Source of the DNA: JBLIKP01 sp047635375
GTDB lineage: Bacteria > Bacteroidota > Bacteroidia > Sphingobacteriales > Sphingobacteriaceae
Assembly (NCBI GenBank): GCA_047635375.1
Contig: JBLIKP010000014.1
Coordinates: 1-33,376, forward strand
DNA length: 33,376 bases
Direction of reading: 5' to 3'
Shown: piece after piece, positions 25,548 through 31,827 of the stretch
How positions within the stretch are numbered: position 1 is the first letter of the stretch
How the letters are laid out: each line of letters starts with the position of its first letter
Program-made: the position numbers and the translations under genes
The notes under the pieces: model-generated
Seen by the model: the letters and a program-made list of their open reading frames with translations, nothing else
Told to the model about the DNA's origin: nothing
Databases searched by the model: none

Positions 25548-25578
25548 TAAAAGTAATAACTAATGCCAATAAATCAAA
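25548..25578 (-). promoter_or_regulatory. Promoter of the T9SS surface protein gene
   Basis: The minus strand reads TTTG (25575-25578), a 19-base spacer, then TACTTTTA (25548-25555), which is 7 of 8 to TAnnTTTG. The predicted leader is about 50 bases. Confidence 0.55.
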
Positions 25579-25582
25579 TTAA

Positions 25583-26470
25583 TTAAGCAAGGTGCTTTTC
25601 AGCATGGTATGATGAACGGACTAATGGTCCACTTTCAACATATTTAAATCCTTTTTCTAAACCTATTTTTTTATAGCGCTCGAATCTTTCTGGCGTAATA
25701 AATTCGATGACATCATGGTGTTTTGGGGTAGGCTGCAAATACTGCCCTAACGTGATAACATGCACACCTACAGCTAAAAGATCATCCATCGCCTCCAAAA
25801 TCTCCTCATCGGTTTCACCTAAGCCAAGCATGATTCCGGATTTGGTTCTTATTCCTGATTCACTTATCATTTTTAAAACAGAAAGACTTCTGTCGTATTT
25901 TGCTTGGATTCTGATTTCTCGTGTTAACCTGCGGACTGTTTCAATATTGTGGCTGATTATTTCTGGAGCTACATCAATAACTCTTTGAATGTTTTCTCTA
26001 ATTCCCTGAAAATCCGGAATCAAGGTTTCCATTGTAGTGTGGGGACTTTCCTTGCGGATAGCATTTACCACCTCGGCCCAAATGCTTGACCCACCGTCAG
26101 GCAGATCGTCACGATCTACTGAAGTCAAAACTGCGTGCTTCACTTCCATTAGCTTAATAGACTCGGCTACTCTTTTTGGCTCATTGTAATCAACTCCTAA
26201 TGGCCTTCCAGTAGCAACTGCACAAAAACTACATGATCGTGTACAAATATTCCCTAAAATCATGAAAGTGGCCGTTCCTGCACCCCAGCACTCCCCCATA
26301 TTTGGGCAGTTTCCGCTTTCGCAGATGGTGTGGAGCTTGTGCTTATCAACCAAACTGCGGACATTCCTATAACTCTCGCCAGTCGGTAATTTCACTTTAA
26401 GCCATTTTGGCTTTTTGATCTTGCTTTCGGGATTTAATTTTGAGGTTTCCATAATTGGGATTTCTGCCAT
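25583..26470 (-). CDS. lipA: Lipoyl synthase LipA
   Basis: This radical-SAM enzyme inserts two sulfur atoms into protein-bound octanoyl groups to make lipoate for the glycine cleavage H-protein and 2-oxoacid dehydrogenases. From the ATG at 26470 it is 295 residues. It has the auxiliary-cluster motif CESGNCPNMGEC, the radical-SAM motif CTRSCSFC, GIMLGLGETDEE, and the C-terminal VRSSYHAEKH that contributes the RSSY cluster ligand. The frame stays open for 40 more codons, but these overlap the upstream gene's 3' end and are not family-like, so MAEIPIME is taken as the start. It follows the secreted-protein gene by 13 bases. Confidence 0.97.
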   Translation of the reverse strand: MAEIPIMETSKLNPESKIKKPKWLKVKLPTGESYRNVRSLVDKHKLHTICESGNCPNMGECWGAGTATFMILGNICTRSCSFCAVATGRPLGVDYNEPKRVAESIKLMEVKHAVLTSVDRDDLPDGGSSIWAEVVNAIRKESPHTTMETLIPDFQGIRENIQRVIDVAPEIISHNIETVRRLTREIRIQAKYDRSLSVLKMISESGIRTKSGIMLGLGETDEEILEAMDDLLAVGVHVITLGQYLQPTPKHHDVIEFITPERFERYKKIGLEKGFKYVESGPLVRSSYHAEKHLA

Positions 26471-26483
26471 GTGGGCAAAATTA

Positions 26484-27233
26484 CTACCATTTTTTGCCAA
26501 ATAAAACTGTGGCGTAAAAAGTGATAAAATATTGTTTGTTTTCTGACCCGTTAAAAGTGGCCAATATTGGTGCTTGAGAAATATATGCATCGATAACAGC
26601 GCCTACTTCTAAGGCTTTAATTTTTTCGTCATCCTTTCCCCAATCGAAGGACAGTCCGCCTTTCACAAATAATCCAGGCAAATATCCTATTTGATCAATT
26701 CCTTCAAAAAATCCAGCTGACCCTAAAATATTTTGTCTATTGTGTCGAGTTTCATCGTAACGCTCAACCTGAGTATTTGAGGAAGGTACATCTTTCAATA
26801 TGCGGAGATAAACTGGCTTTATTATTCCATGGGATAATCCAGCCACCCCAGAGACTCTCACCTCAACTCCGCTTTTCATAGCTTTATCAAATAAGAGCTT
26901 ATCACTACCAATCCCCGTTCTAATTGGAATAAAAACATTTTTCTTTCCAAAAACATAGGATCGGGCTTCTTCCCTAAAAGGGTTGACAATTTTTATTTCC
27001 TTGGGATGTTTTAAATTAACAATGTCCAATTCGTATAGAAGCTTCACTTCCTTAACTGTTAATTTACTATACCTCAAAGTCATACCCCATCCACCCGAAT
27101 GAATAATTGGTCCACCGCTAAACTCTTTCAAGTAAAGCAACTTGGAATCATCTGGGATCACTTTTGTTTGGGCTATCGCAGATGCAGAAAACGCAAACAA
27201 AACAATTAGAGCTGAGAATATCCTATTGACCAT
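26484..27233 (-). CDS. Secreted, possibly outer-membrane-associated protein of unknown function
   Basis: This 249-residue protein begins with a signal peptide (MVNRIFSALIVLFAFSASAIAQ, cleavage likely after SAIAQ or nearby). The mature part has alternating hydrophobic/polar stretches and glycine-rich turns (FSGGPIIHSGGWGMTLRYS, GYLPGLFVKGGLSFDWG), and it ends with an aromatic-rich strand (YFITFYATVLFGKKW). That pattern suggests beta-strands in or near the outer membrane. I do not recognise a named family, though the pattern resembles conserved Bacteroidota hypothetical proteins. It lies 13 bases upstream of lipA on the same strand and is probably co-transcribed with it. No enzyme motif is visible. 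Confidence 0.8.
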   Translation of the reverse strand: MVNRIFSALIVLFAFSASAIAQTKVIPDDSKLLYLKEFSGGPIIHSGGWGMTLRYSKLTVKEVKLLYELDIVNLKHPKEIKIVNPFREEARSYVFGKKNVFIPIRTGIGSDKLLFDKAMKSGVEVRVSGVAGLSHGIIKPVYLRILKDVPSSNTQVERYDETRHNRQNILGSAGFFEGIDQIGYLPGLFVKGGLSFDWGKDDEKIKALEVGAVIDAYISQAPILATFNGSENKQYFITFYATVLFGKKW

Positions 27234-27257
27234 ATGAGGTTAAAATCGGTACATTTG
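27226..27257 (+). promoter_or_regulatory. Promoter of the OsmC-family gene
   Basis: TTG (27226-27228), a 21-base spacer and TACATTTG (27250-27257, exact TAnnTTTG) form a full Bacteroidota promoter 38 bases before the OsmC start. The -33 element overlaps the start of the divergent secreted-protein gene. Confidence 0.65.
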
Positions 27258-27294
27258 GTTTATTAGAAAACGATAAAAATAAGTAATAAGTTTT

Positions 27295-27705
27295 ATGATT
27301 ACGATAACCTCCAAATATTTAGGGGATTTACGTTGTGAATCCGTTCATACTCCATCGGCGAAAGCCTTAACTACAGACGCGCCATTGGACAATAACGGAA
27401 AAGGAGAAACCTTCTCTCCCACCGACTTATTGGCAACGGCAACCCTAAATTGCATGATAACAATCATGGGGATAAAGGCAAATCAAAGCAATATTGATAT
27501 TTCTGGGACCACCGGTAAAATTGATAAGATTATGGCCTCGGAGCCTCGACGAATTGGAGAGCTAAACATTAAAATCAACGTTCCAAACAAAAATTTAACC
27601 GACAAAGAAAAAACCATTTTAGAACGTGCAGCGATGCATTGCCCTGTTATGGAAAGTATTGCTGAGTCAATCAAGAAAAATGTAGAGGTTACTTTTAACG
27701 TTTAG
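27295..27705 (+). CDS. OsmC/Ohr-family protein (thiol peroxidase-like)
   Basis: OsmC/Ohr proteins reduce organic hydroperoxides with a pair of cysteines, or act on other reactive species. The 136-residue chain has both: C53 in TATLNCMITIMG and C116 in AAMHCPVMESI. The upstream GETFSPTDLLATA segment is typical of the OsmC (YhfA-like) branch. It has its own promoter, and its stop codon overlaps that of ytxJ on the opposite strand by four bases. Adjacency to a bacilliredoxin-like gene suggests a thiol-redox role. OsmC versus Ohr assignment is not certain. Confidence 0.9.
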   Translation: MITITSKYLGDLRCESVHTPSAKALTTDAPLDNNGKGETFSPTDLLATATLNCMITIMGIKANQSNIDISGTTGKIDKIMASEPRRIGELNIKINVPNKNLTDKEKTILERAAMHCPVMESIAESIKKNVEVTFNV

Positions 27706-28025
27706 ACTAAAGCTTTATCGGCATCGATATCACTGTGGCTCGTGTGGAAAACACATTTCCCTTCTTTAATAACCAGCATTTGGGGTGATTGATGCTCAAC
27801 ACTAAAGGCTTCGGCGATTTCATTGCTCAAATCACGGAAACTTATTAGGTCAAGATAAAATGGGGTGATTTCTTCTTCGGAGTGAATCCAACCACGTTCA
27901 AAATGACGTTTTGCCATCATACTCACAGGACAACGCGTGCTGTGCTTAAAGATGACTGCGGTTTTGGGATAATCACCTGAGATGATTTGGGAAAGATTCT
28001 CTGAACTTAAAGGAGTCCAATTCAT
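27702..28025 (-). CDS. ytxJ: YtxJ-type monothiol bacilliredoxin-like protein
   Basis: This 107-residue thioredoxin-fold protein carries the YtxJ motif KHSTRCPVS with a single active Cys (C32) and no second Cys in a CxxC arrangement. That is the pattern of proteins proposed to remove bacillithiol from mixed disulfides. The FYLDLISFRDLSNEIAEAF and SPQMLVIKEGKCVFHTSH segments fit the fold. The cis-Pro (SPQ) is present. It lies 2 bases after the small lipoprotein gene and so is probably the last gene of a three-gene unit. Bacillithiol production by this organism is inferred, not shown, since no bsh genes lie in the window. Confidence 0.88.
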   Translation of the reverse strand: MNWTPLSSENLSQIISGDYPKTAVIFKHSTRCPVSMMAKRHFERGWIHSEEEITPFYLDLISFRDLSNEIAEAFSVEHQSPQMLVIKEGKCVFHTSHSDIDADKALV

Positions 28026-28027
28026 AG

Positions 28028-28159
28028 TTATACGTGTTGTTGAGTTGTTTCAAAATCGCTTGAACTCCCTAAAGTCGGGCAGTTTTCACGTTTTGCTGCA
28101 CACGACGTTAAGCCAATGGCAACTACAACTAACAACAGGAATGTGAACTTTTTGTTCAT
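28028..28159 (-). CDS. Tiny lipoprotein with CPxxGSS motif (copy 1)
   Basis: This is a 43-residue ORF with an ATG start. It has a lipoprotein signal of the form MNKKFTFLLLVVVAIGLTSC, in which the lipobox Cys is C20. The short mature peptide AAKRENCPTLGSSSDFETTQ... contains one further cysteine in the motif CPTLGSS. It lies 2 bases before ytxJ and 12 bases after a second tiny lipoprotein gene that has the same pattern (CPAYGSS). It is too short for most gene callers. The matching layout of two neighbouring ORFs (signal, lipobox, CPxxGSS) is the main argument that both are real. Confidence 0.78.
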   Translation of the reverse strand: MNKKFTFLLLVVVAIGLTSCAAKRENCPTLGSSSDFETTQQHV

Positions 28160-28171
28160 CAGAATTATTTT

Positions 28172-28345
28172 TTAATAAAGTTTATTTCCACCACGGCTAT
28201 CGCGGCGCTTTTCAACAGATTTTGAATCAGTTTTTGCTTTGCTGTAAGAGCTACCGTATGCAGGACAGGCTACTTTCTTTTGACAAGAAGTTAATGCTAC
28301 TGATGCAGTGAAGGCAACTAATACTATAAAAACGATCTTTTTCAT
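28172..28345 (-). CDS. Tiny lipoprotein with CPxxGSS motif (copy 2)
   Basis: This is a 57-residue ORF with an ATG start, a signal MKKIVFIVLVAFTASVALTS and lipobox Cys at C21. The mature part begins CQKKVACPAYGSSYS and ends in a strongly basic tail (SKSVEKRRDSRGGNKLY). The CPAYGSS motif parallels CPTLGSS of copy 1. Small lipoproteins with a CPAYG-like motif are, as far as I recall, scattered in Flavobacteriia, without known function. A -7 element (28402-28409) lies upstream. The tail differs from copy 1, so they may not be interchangeable. Confidence 0.8.
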   Translation of the reverse strand: MKKIVFIVLVAFTASVALTSCQKKVACPAYGSSYSKAKTDSKSVEKRRDSRGGNKLY

Positions 28346-28360
28346 GTGATTTGTTTTAGT

Positions 28361-28394
28361 AAAAAACGGAATTCCTGAGTAAAATGGTATTCCG
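28361..28394 (-). terminator. Hairpin plus T6 in the leader of the small-lipoprotein unit
   Basis: On the minus strand CGGAAT and ATTCCG pair around a 16-base loop, followed by TTTTTT. It could end ribH transcription, or, because it begins at the predicted start site of the lipoprotein mRNA, form a 5' structure on that transcript. The six-base-pair stem is weak. Confidence 0.35.
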
Positions 28395-28401
28395 CGAACG
28401 A

Positions 28402-28409
28402 CAAATATA
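28402..28409 (-). promoter_or_regulatory. Bacteroidota -7 element for the lipoprotein-ytxJ unit
   Basis: The minus strand reads TATATTTG, an exact TAnnTTTG, 56 bases before the ATG of the first lipoprotein gene. The -33 position offers TTT but no clean TTG. Confidence 0.5.
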
Positions 28410-28437
28410 ATTATCCGAAACGAGAAATACTAATTGG

Positions 28438-28941
28438 TTAAACGTCAGACGTTAACAAATGGTTTTGCATTTCCATCATTTTCAATGCAGTAACAGCTGC
28501 CTCTTCACCTTTATTTCCGTGCTTTCCACCGGACCTATCTAAGGCCTGCTCTTGATTCAGAGTAGTAAGTACACCAAATATAAAAGGCATGTTAAACTTT
28601 ATATTAAGGTTCCCTAAGCCATTGGCAACTCCTTGACAAATAAAATCAAAATGTGGAGTTTCGCCTTGAATAACGCAGCCTAGACAGATAACAGCATCAA
28701 CAGAAGCAGATTCCGCAACCATTGTGGCCCCGCCAATAAGCTCATAAGAACCAGGCACAGGATAAACTAGAATATCGGTCTCTTGAACGCCCTGCCTAGT
28801 AAGCAAATCGTAGGCTCCTTTTAGCAACTTGCCAGTTACTTCACTATTCCACTCAGCAACAATAATAGCAACACGCATTCCTGTTCCCGAAGGGATTGTG
28901 GTATGACTAAAATCTGAAAGACTTTTTAATGAAGATGCCAT
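28438..28941 (-). CDS. ribH: 6,7-dimethyl-8-ribityllumazine synthase
   Basis: RibH joins 5-amino-6-ribitylaminouracil and dihydroxybutanone phosphate in riboflavin synthesis and usually assembles into pentamers or icosahedral shells. Over 167 residues it has VAEWNSEVTGKLLKGA, the PGSYELIGGATMV loop, LGCVIQGETPHFDFICQGVANGL with the catalytic His region, and PFIFGVLTTLNQEQALDRSGGKHGNKGEEAA. It begins 1 base after the TPR gene's stop. This TPR-ribH pairing is, to my knowledge, common in Bacteroidota and says little about regulation. No FMN riboswitch is seen. Confidence 0.97.
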   Translation of the reverse strand: MASSLKSLSDFSHTTIPSGTGMRVAIIVAEWNSEVTGKLLKGAYDLLTRQGVQETDILVYPVPGSYELIGGATMVAESASVDAVICLGCVIQGETPHFDFICQGVANGLGNLNIKFNMPFIFGVLTTLNQEQALDRSGGKHGNKGEEAAVTALKMMEMQNHLLTSDV

Positions 28942-28942
28942 A

Positions 28943-29629
28943 TTAGTTTATTGCACCACCTGCACGAGCGATAAATTTTTCAATATCACGCGCTTCTTGT
29001 GCATCAGCATAATCTTTTTGGATACGAGTGTAAGCTTCAACAGCTTTAGAACCATTTCCTACTTGTTCGTATGCAAGACCACTACGCATTAAATACATAG
29101 GAGCGGTAAATTTATCTTTACTGAAGCTTGCAGCTTTAGCGTAGTTTGACGCGGCTTTTTCCATGTTGCCAAGTTGAGCGTGAGCATCTGCAACACCACC
29201 TAATTTCATACTTCCTAAAATAGGATCATCAGTTGAAAAGCTTTCTAATTCTTCAATAGCAGCTTCGTACTGTCCTGTATTAAGAAAAGACATCCCCATA
29301 TAGTAATGAGCAAGGTTTGCTGATTTCGTTCCGCCATATTCTTGAGTTATCTCTAAGAATCCAGGGTAAGAACCGTCACCATTAATGGCAACATCAAATT
29401 GCTGAGCTTCGAAATATGAAACCGCTTGGAACATTTGAGAAGTAGCTTCCTTTTCACGAGGGGCAACAATAAAATTGGTATATACAAAGTAACCAGCAAC
29501 AAGAACTACGATAGCTCCTGCAATGATAGAAACCATTGATTTATTTTCATTAACAAACTTTTCAGTACGAGAAAATTGCTCAACAATTTGTTCGCTTACA
29601 ACGTCTGTATCTTGGTTTTTTTTAGCCAT
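28943..29629 (-). CDS. Membrane-anchored tetratricopeptide-repeat protein
   Basis: From the ATG at 29629 this is a 228-residue protein. It has a cytoplasmic N-terminus (MAKKNQDTDVV), one transmembrane helix near residues 32-53 (VSIIAGAIVVLVAGYFVYTNFIV) and an extracytoplasmic region of about 170 residues built of TPR-like helix pairs. These include ANLAHYYMGMSFLNTGQYEAAIEEL and GVADAHAQLGNMEKAASNYAKAA. The topology is that of YfgM-like periplasmic TPR proteins, which assist folding of exported proteins; that role is only an analogy. The longer reading from TTG 29689 is rejected because that codon lies in the -33 element. Confidence 0.9.
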   Translation of the reverse strand: MAKKNQDTDVVSEQIVEQFSRTEKFVNENKSMVSIIAGAIVVLVAGYFVYTNFIVAPREKEATSQMFQAVSYFEAQQFDVAINGDGSYPGFLEITQEYGGTKSANLAHYYMGMSFLNTGQYEAAIEELESFSTDDPILGSMKLGGVADAHAQLGNMEKAASNYAKAASFSKDKFTAPMYLMRSGLAYEQVGNGSKAVEAYTRIQKDYADAQEARDIEKFIARAGGAIN

Positions 29630-29659
29630 TTCAGGTAATTTTTTAAAAATTTTAAGGGA

Positions 29660-29689
29660 CAAAAATACATTTTTCTTTTTAGTTGACAA
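29660..29689 (-). promoter_or_regulatory. Promoter of the TPR-ribH operon
   Basis: The minus strand reads TTG (29687-29689), a 19-base spacer, then TATTTTTG (29660-29667), an exact match to TTG-N19-TAnnTTTG. It sets the start of the TPR gene at 29629. Confidence 0.75.
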
Positions 29690-29754
29690 CGTACCAAGGA
29701 GATAAGTGCAGAAAAAATGTAGAATAAAATTATTTTAAATGTTAAACTGGGCCG

Positions 29755-30042
29755 TTAAGTAAGCATTACTTCCTTAATAACTGCCTTTCCTAAAGACTCG
29801 TTTAATAAGTCCCGAAGTTTGGTTTTTGCCATGGTAAGCTCATGCTTTAACGCACTAGAGTTTACTCTAACATAAAGTATATCCCCTCTAAGGTGAACTG
29901 TTTCAGTGTGCTTTGCAATGGTAACACCAACTATCTTCTCCCAGGAATTGACTAATTCTGTTTCAGAAAGCTTATCCTCAATGCGATAAGCCTGAATCAT
30001 TTTATTAAGAGCTTCTTTAAGGGTGAATTGATTATTGGACAT
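29755..30042 (-). CDS. DciA/DUF721-family protein
   Basis: This 95-residue cytoplasmic protein matches the DUF721 pattern, with ALNKMIQAYRIEDKLSETEL, VNSWEKIVGVTIAKHTETVHLRGDILYVRVNSSALKHELTM and the end LGKAVIKEVMLT. Proteins of this family include DciA, which helps load the replicative helicase in bacteria that lack DnaC. It is short and has the single KH-like domain without the extra tail of some DciA proteins. It lies 46 bases downstream of recF, so both probably come from one transcript. Confidence 0.87.
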   Translation of the reverse strand: MSNNQFTLKEALNKMIQAYRIEDKLSETELVNSWEKIVGVTIAKHTETVHLRGDILYVRVNSSALKHELTMAKTKLRDLLNESLGKAVIKEVMLT

Positions 30043-30088
30043 TTGACTATTATTCTAATTCAAAGGTAAGCTAATTTCTAAGGGTTGC

Positions 30089-31186
30089 TTAGGATTTCAC
30101 TTCCCCGTTCTCCACTTCAAAGCACTTTATTTTAACATCGATGGTGGAAAAGATTTCTTCGACCCTAGTTTTACTTGTGTCGGTCACGAAAATCTGGCCG
30201 AATGTTTCATCACTTACCAGTGTCATTAATCTTTTCACGCGATGTTCATCCAGTTTATCGAAGATATCGTCTAATAAAAGTAAAGGGTTAAAACCTTTTG
30301 CTTCTTTGAGGAATTCATATTCGGCAAGCTTTAACGCAATTAGGAATGTTTTCTGCTGCCCTTGCGAGCCAAATTTCTTAACCGGGTTTCCTCCGATAGT
30401 GAACTTCAGGTCATCTTTGTGAATCCCAACATTTGTCCGTTGCAGAATTCTATCTCTTTCTAAACTCTCATCCAATAGATAGTCCAAAGGATGCTCATTA
30501 AGCTTGCTGTCGTAATTAACTCCCACTTCTTCTTTACCACCACTAAGATTTTGATAAAAACTCAAAAACACAGGAATGAATTCCTCCACAAAACTTGTCC
30601 GCCATTTGTGAATCACCATTCCATGTCCGTGCAGTTGCTGATTAAATACCGCGACCATGTCACGATCTAAGCTTTGATTGGGCTTGACACTTTTAAGCAT
30701 GGCGTTGCGCTGAAGAAGAACTTTATTATAGGCAATAAGATGATTTAAATATTCTGAATTTACCTGACAAATAACACTGTCCATAAATTTCCTACGGTCT
30801 TCACTTCCCTCGGAAATTAAATTAGTATCGTAAGGGGATACCATTACTAAAGGAACTTTCCCAATATGATCAGCGAGGCGTTTATACTCTTTGCCGTTGT
30901 TTTTAAACTGCTTTTTCTGTTTGTTTTTTACACCACAGAAAACCTTCTCTATTTCATCTCTATCAAACTTCCCCTGTACCACAAAAAAATCTTGATTGTG
31001 GAGAATGTTTTGCGAGTCGATTGGATTTAGGCAGCTTTTACAAAGGCTTAAGTAATGAATTGCGTCGAGCACATTAGTTTTTCCGGATCCATTGGGACCG
31101 ACGAAACAAGTGATAAGTTCATCGAATTGAAAATCGGCCTCAGGGTAATTTTTAAAATTTACCAGAGAAAGGTGCTTTAGCATCAT
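30089..31186 (-). CDS. recF: DNA replication/repair protein RecF
   Basis: RecF is an SMC-like ATPase that guides RecA loading at single-strand gaps. The 365 residues carry Walker A GPNGSGKTN (30-38), the signature segment FGSQGQQKTFLIALKLAE and Walker B LLLLDDIFDKLD. The conserved DRRKFMDSVICQ follows the VSPYDTNLI motif. Two ATG codons in a row (31186 and 31183) open the gene; either could be used. A weak -7-like TACCTTTA lies at 31192-31199. It precedes the DciA-like gene on the same strand and is back to back with the ndk terminator. Confidence 0.96.
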   Translation of the reverse strand: MMLKHLSLVNFKNYPEADFQFDELITCFVGPNGSGKTNVLDAIHYLSLCKSCLNPIDSQNILHNQDFFVVQGKFDRDEIEKVFCGVKNKQKKQFKNNGKEYKRLADHIGKVPLVMVSPYDTNLISEGSEDRRKFMDSVICQVNSEYLNHLIAYNKVLLQRNAMLKSVKPNQSLDRDMVAVFNQQLHGHGMVIHKWRTSFVEEFIPVFLSFYQNLSGGKEEVGVNYDSKLNEHPLDYLLDESLERDRILQRTNVGIHKDDLKFTIGGNPVKKFGSQGQQKTFLIALKLAEYEFLKEAKGFNPLLLLDDIFDKLDEHRVKRLMTLVSDETFGQIFVTDTSKTRVEEIFSTIDVKIKCFEVENGEVKS

Positions 31187-31236
31187 GGCGGTAAAGGTAA
31201 AGAACTAAGCGTTAAGAAAATGGAGGAAAAGGGCAT

Positions 31237-31267
31237 AAAAAAAGTCCTGCATAGGCAGGACTTTTTT
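31237..31267 (-). terminator. Terminator after ndk
   Basis: GTCCTGC and GCAGGAC pair around ATAG, flanked by A7 on one side and T6 on the other, so it can work on either strand. It lies 21 bases past the ndk stop. Confidence 0.92.
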
Positions 31268-31287
31268 AATGAATACTTTGTTTTTGA

Positions 31288-31707
31288 TTAGAATTTCTCC
31301 AACGTTGAGAAGTGGTAATTTCCTTCAATTTCAGCATTTTCGTCGCTATCAGAACCGTGAACGGCGTTAGCTTCGATGCTTTTTGCGAAATCACGACGGA
31401 TTGTTCCTTCGGCTGCATCTTGAGGGTTAGTAGCTCCGATTAATGCACGGAAATCCTCAACTGCATTGTCTTTTTCTAAGATAGCTGCAACGATAGCACC
31501 TGAAGTCATGAAAGAAACAAGGTCGTTGAAGAAAGGACGCGCGCTGTGTACAGCGTAAAAACCTTGAGCTTCTGCAGTCGATAATTTTGTGTATTTCATA
31601 GCAACGATACGGAATCCTGCTTTGATAATACGGTCAAGGATTGCTCCTGTGTGGCCTGCTGCTACTGCATCAGGCTTAATCATTGTAAATGTGCGATTTG
31701 TTGCCAT
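31288..31707 (-). CDS. ndk: Nucleoside diphosphate kinase
   Basis: Ndk transfers the gamma-phosphate from ATP to other nucleoside diphosphates through a phosphohistidine. The 139-residue chain has the active-site His in NAVHGSDS (H117), the nucleotide-binding TMIKPDAV (8-15) and the LIGATNPQDAAEGTIRRDF segment. The length is normal. A complete promoter (31730-31760) and a strong terminator make it a single-gene unit. It is divergent from the DHH phosphoesterase gene. Confidence 0.98.
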   Translation of the reverse strand: MATNRTFTMIKPDAVAAGHTGAILDRIIKAGFRIVAMKYTKLSTAEAQGFYAVHSARPFFNDLVSFMTSGAIVAAILEKDNAVEDFRALIGATNPQDAAEGTIRRDFAKSIEANAVHGSDSDENAEIEGNYHFSTLEKF

Positions 31708-31729
31708 AATTCCTACTCTTAATTTGGTG

Positions 31730-31760
31730 CAAAGTTAGTATTTTCATAAAACTTGGACAA
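31730..31760 (-). promoter_or_regulatory. Promoter of ndk
   Basis: The minus strand reads TTG (31758-31760), a 20-base spacer and TAACTTTG (31730-31737), an ideal Bacteroidota housekeeping promoter 23 bases before the start codon. The -7 sequence is identical to that before gcvP. Confidence 0.8.
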
Positions 31761-31801
31761 CCTTTTTTAACACTTCATTTCTTACTCGATAAAAGGTTTG
31801 G

Positions 31802-31809
31802 TAAGTTTG
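31802..31809 (+). promoter_or_regulatory. -7 element for the DHH phosphoesterase gene
   Basis: TAAGTTTG matches TAnnTTTG exactly, with a TTT at 31778-31780 as a possible -33 (spacer 21). Transcription would start near 31816, 12 bases before the ATG at 31828, which excludes the alternative TTG start at 31798. Confidence 0.55.
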
Positions 31810-31827
31810 AACTCCTTAAATCCCACT

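Noticed and set aside
26471..26590. 40-codon N-terminal extension of lipA
   Set aside because: It overlaps the 3' end of the upstream secreted-protein gene, has no family similarity, and a good ATG (MAEIPIME) lies at 26470.
29630..29689. 20-codon N-terminal extension of the TPR protein from TTG 29689
   Set aside because: The TTG is the -33 element and TATTTTTG inside the extension is the -7 element of a near-perfect promoter, so this stretch is not transcribed as part of the gene.
31798..31827. Ten-codon N-terminal extension of the DHH phosphoesterase from TTG 31798
   Set aside because: It covers an exact -7 element (31802-31809); the ATG at 31828 fits the family start.
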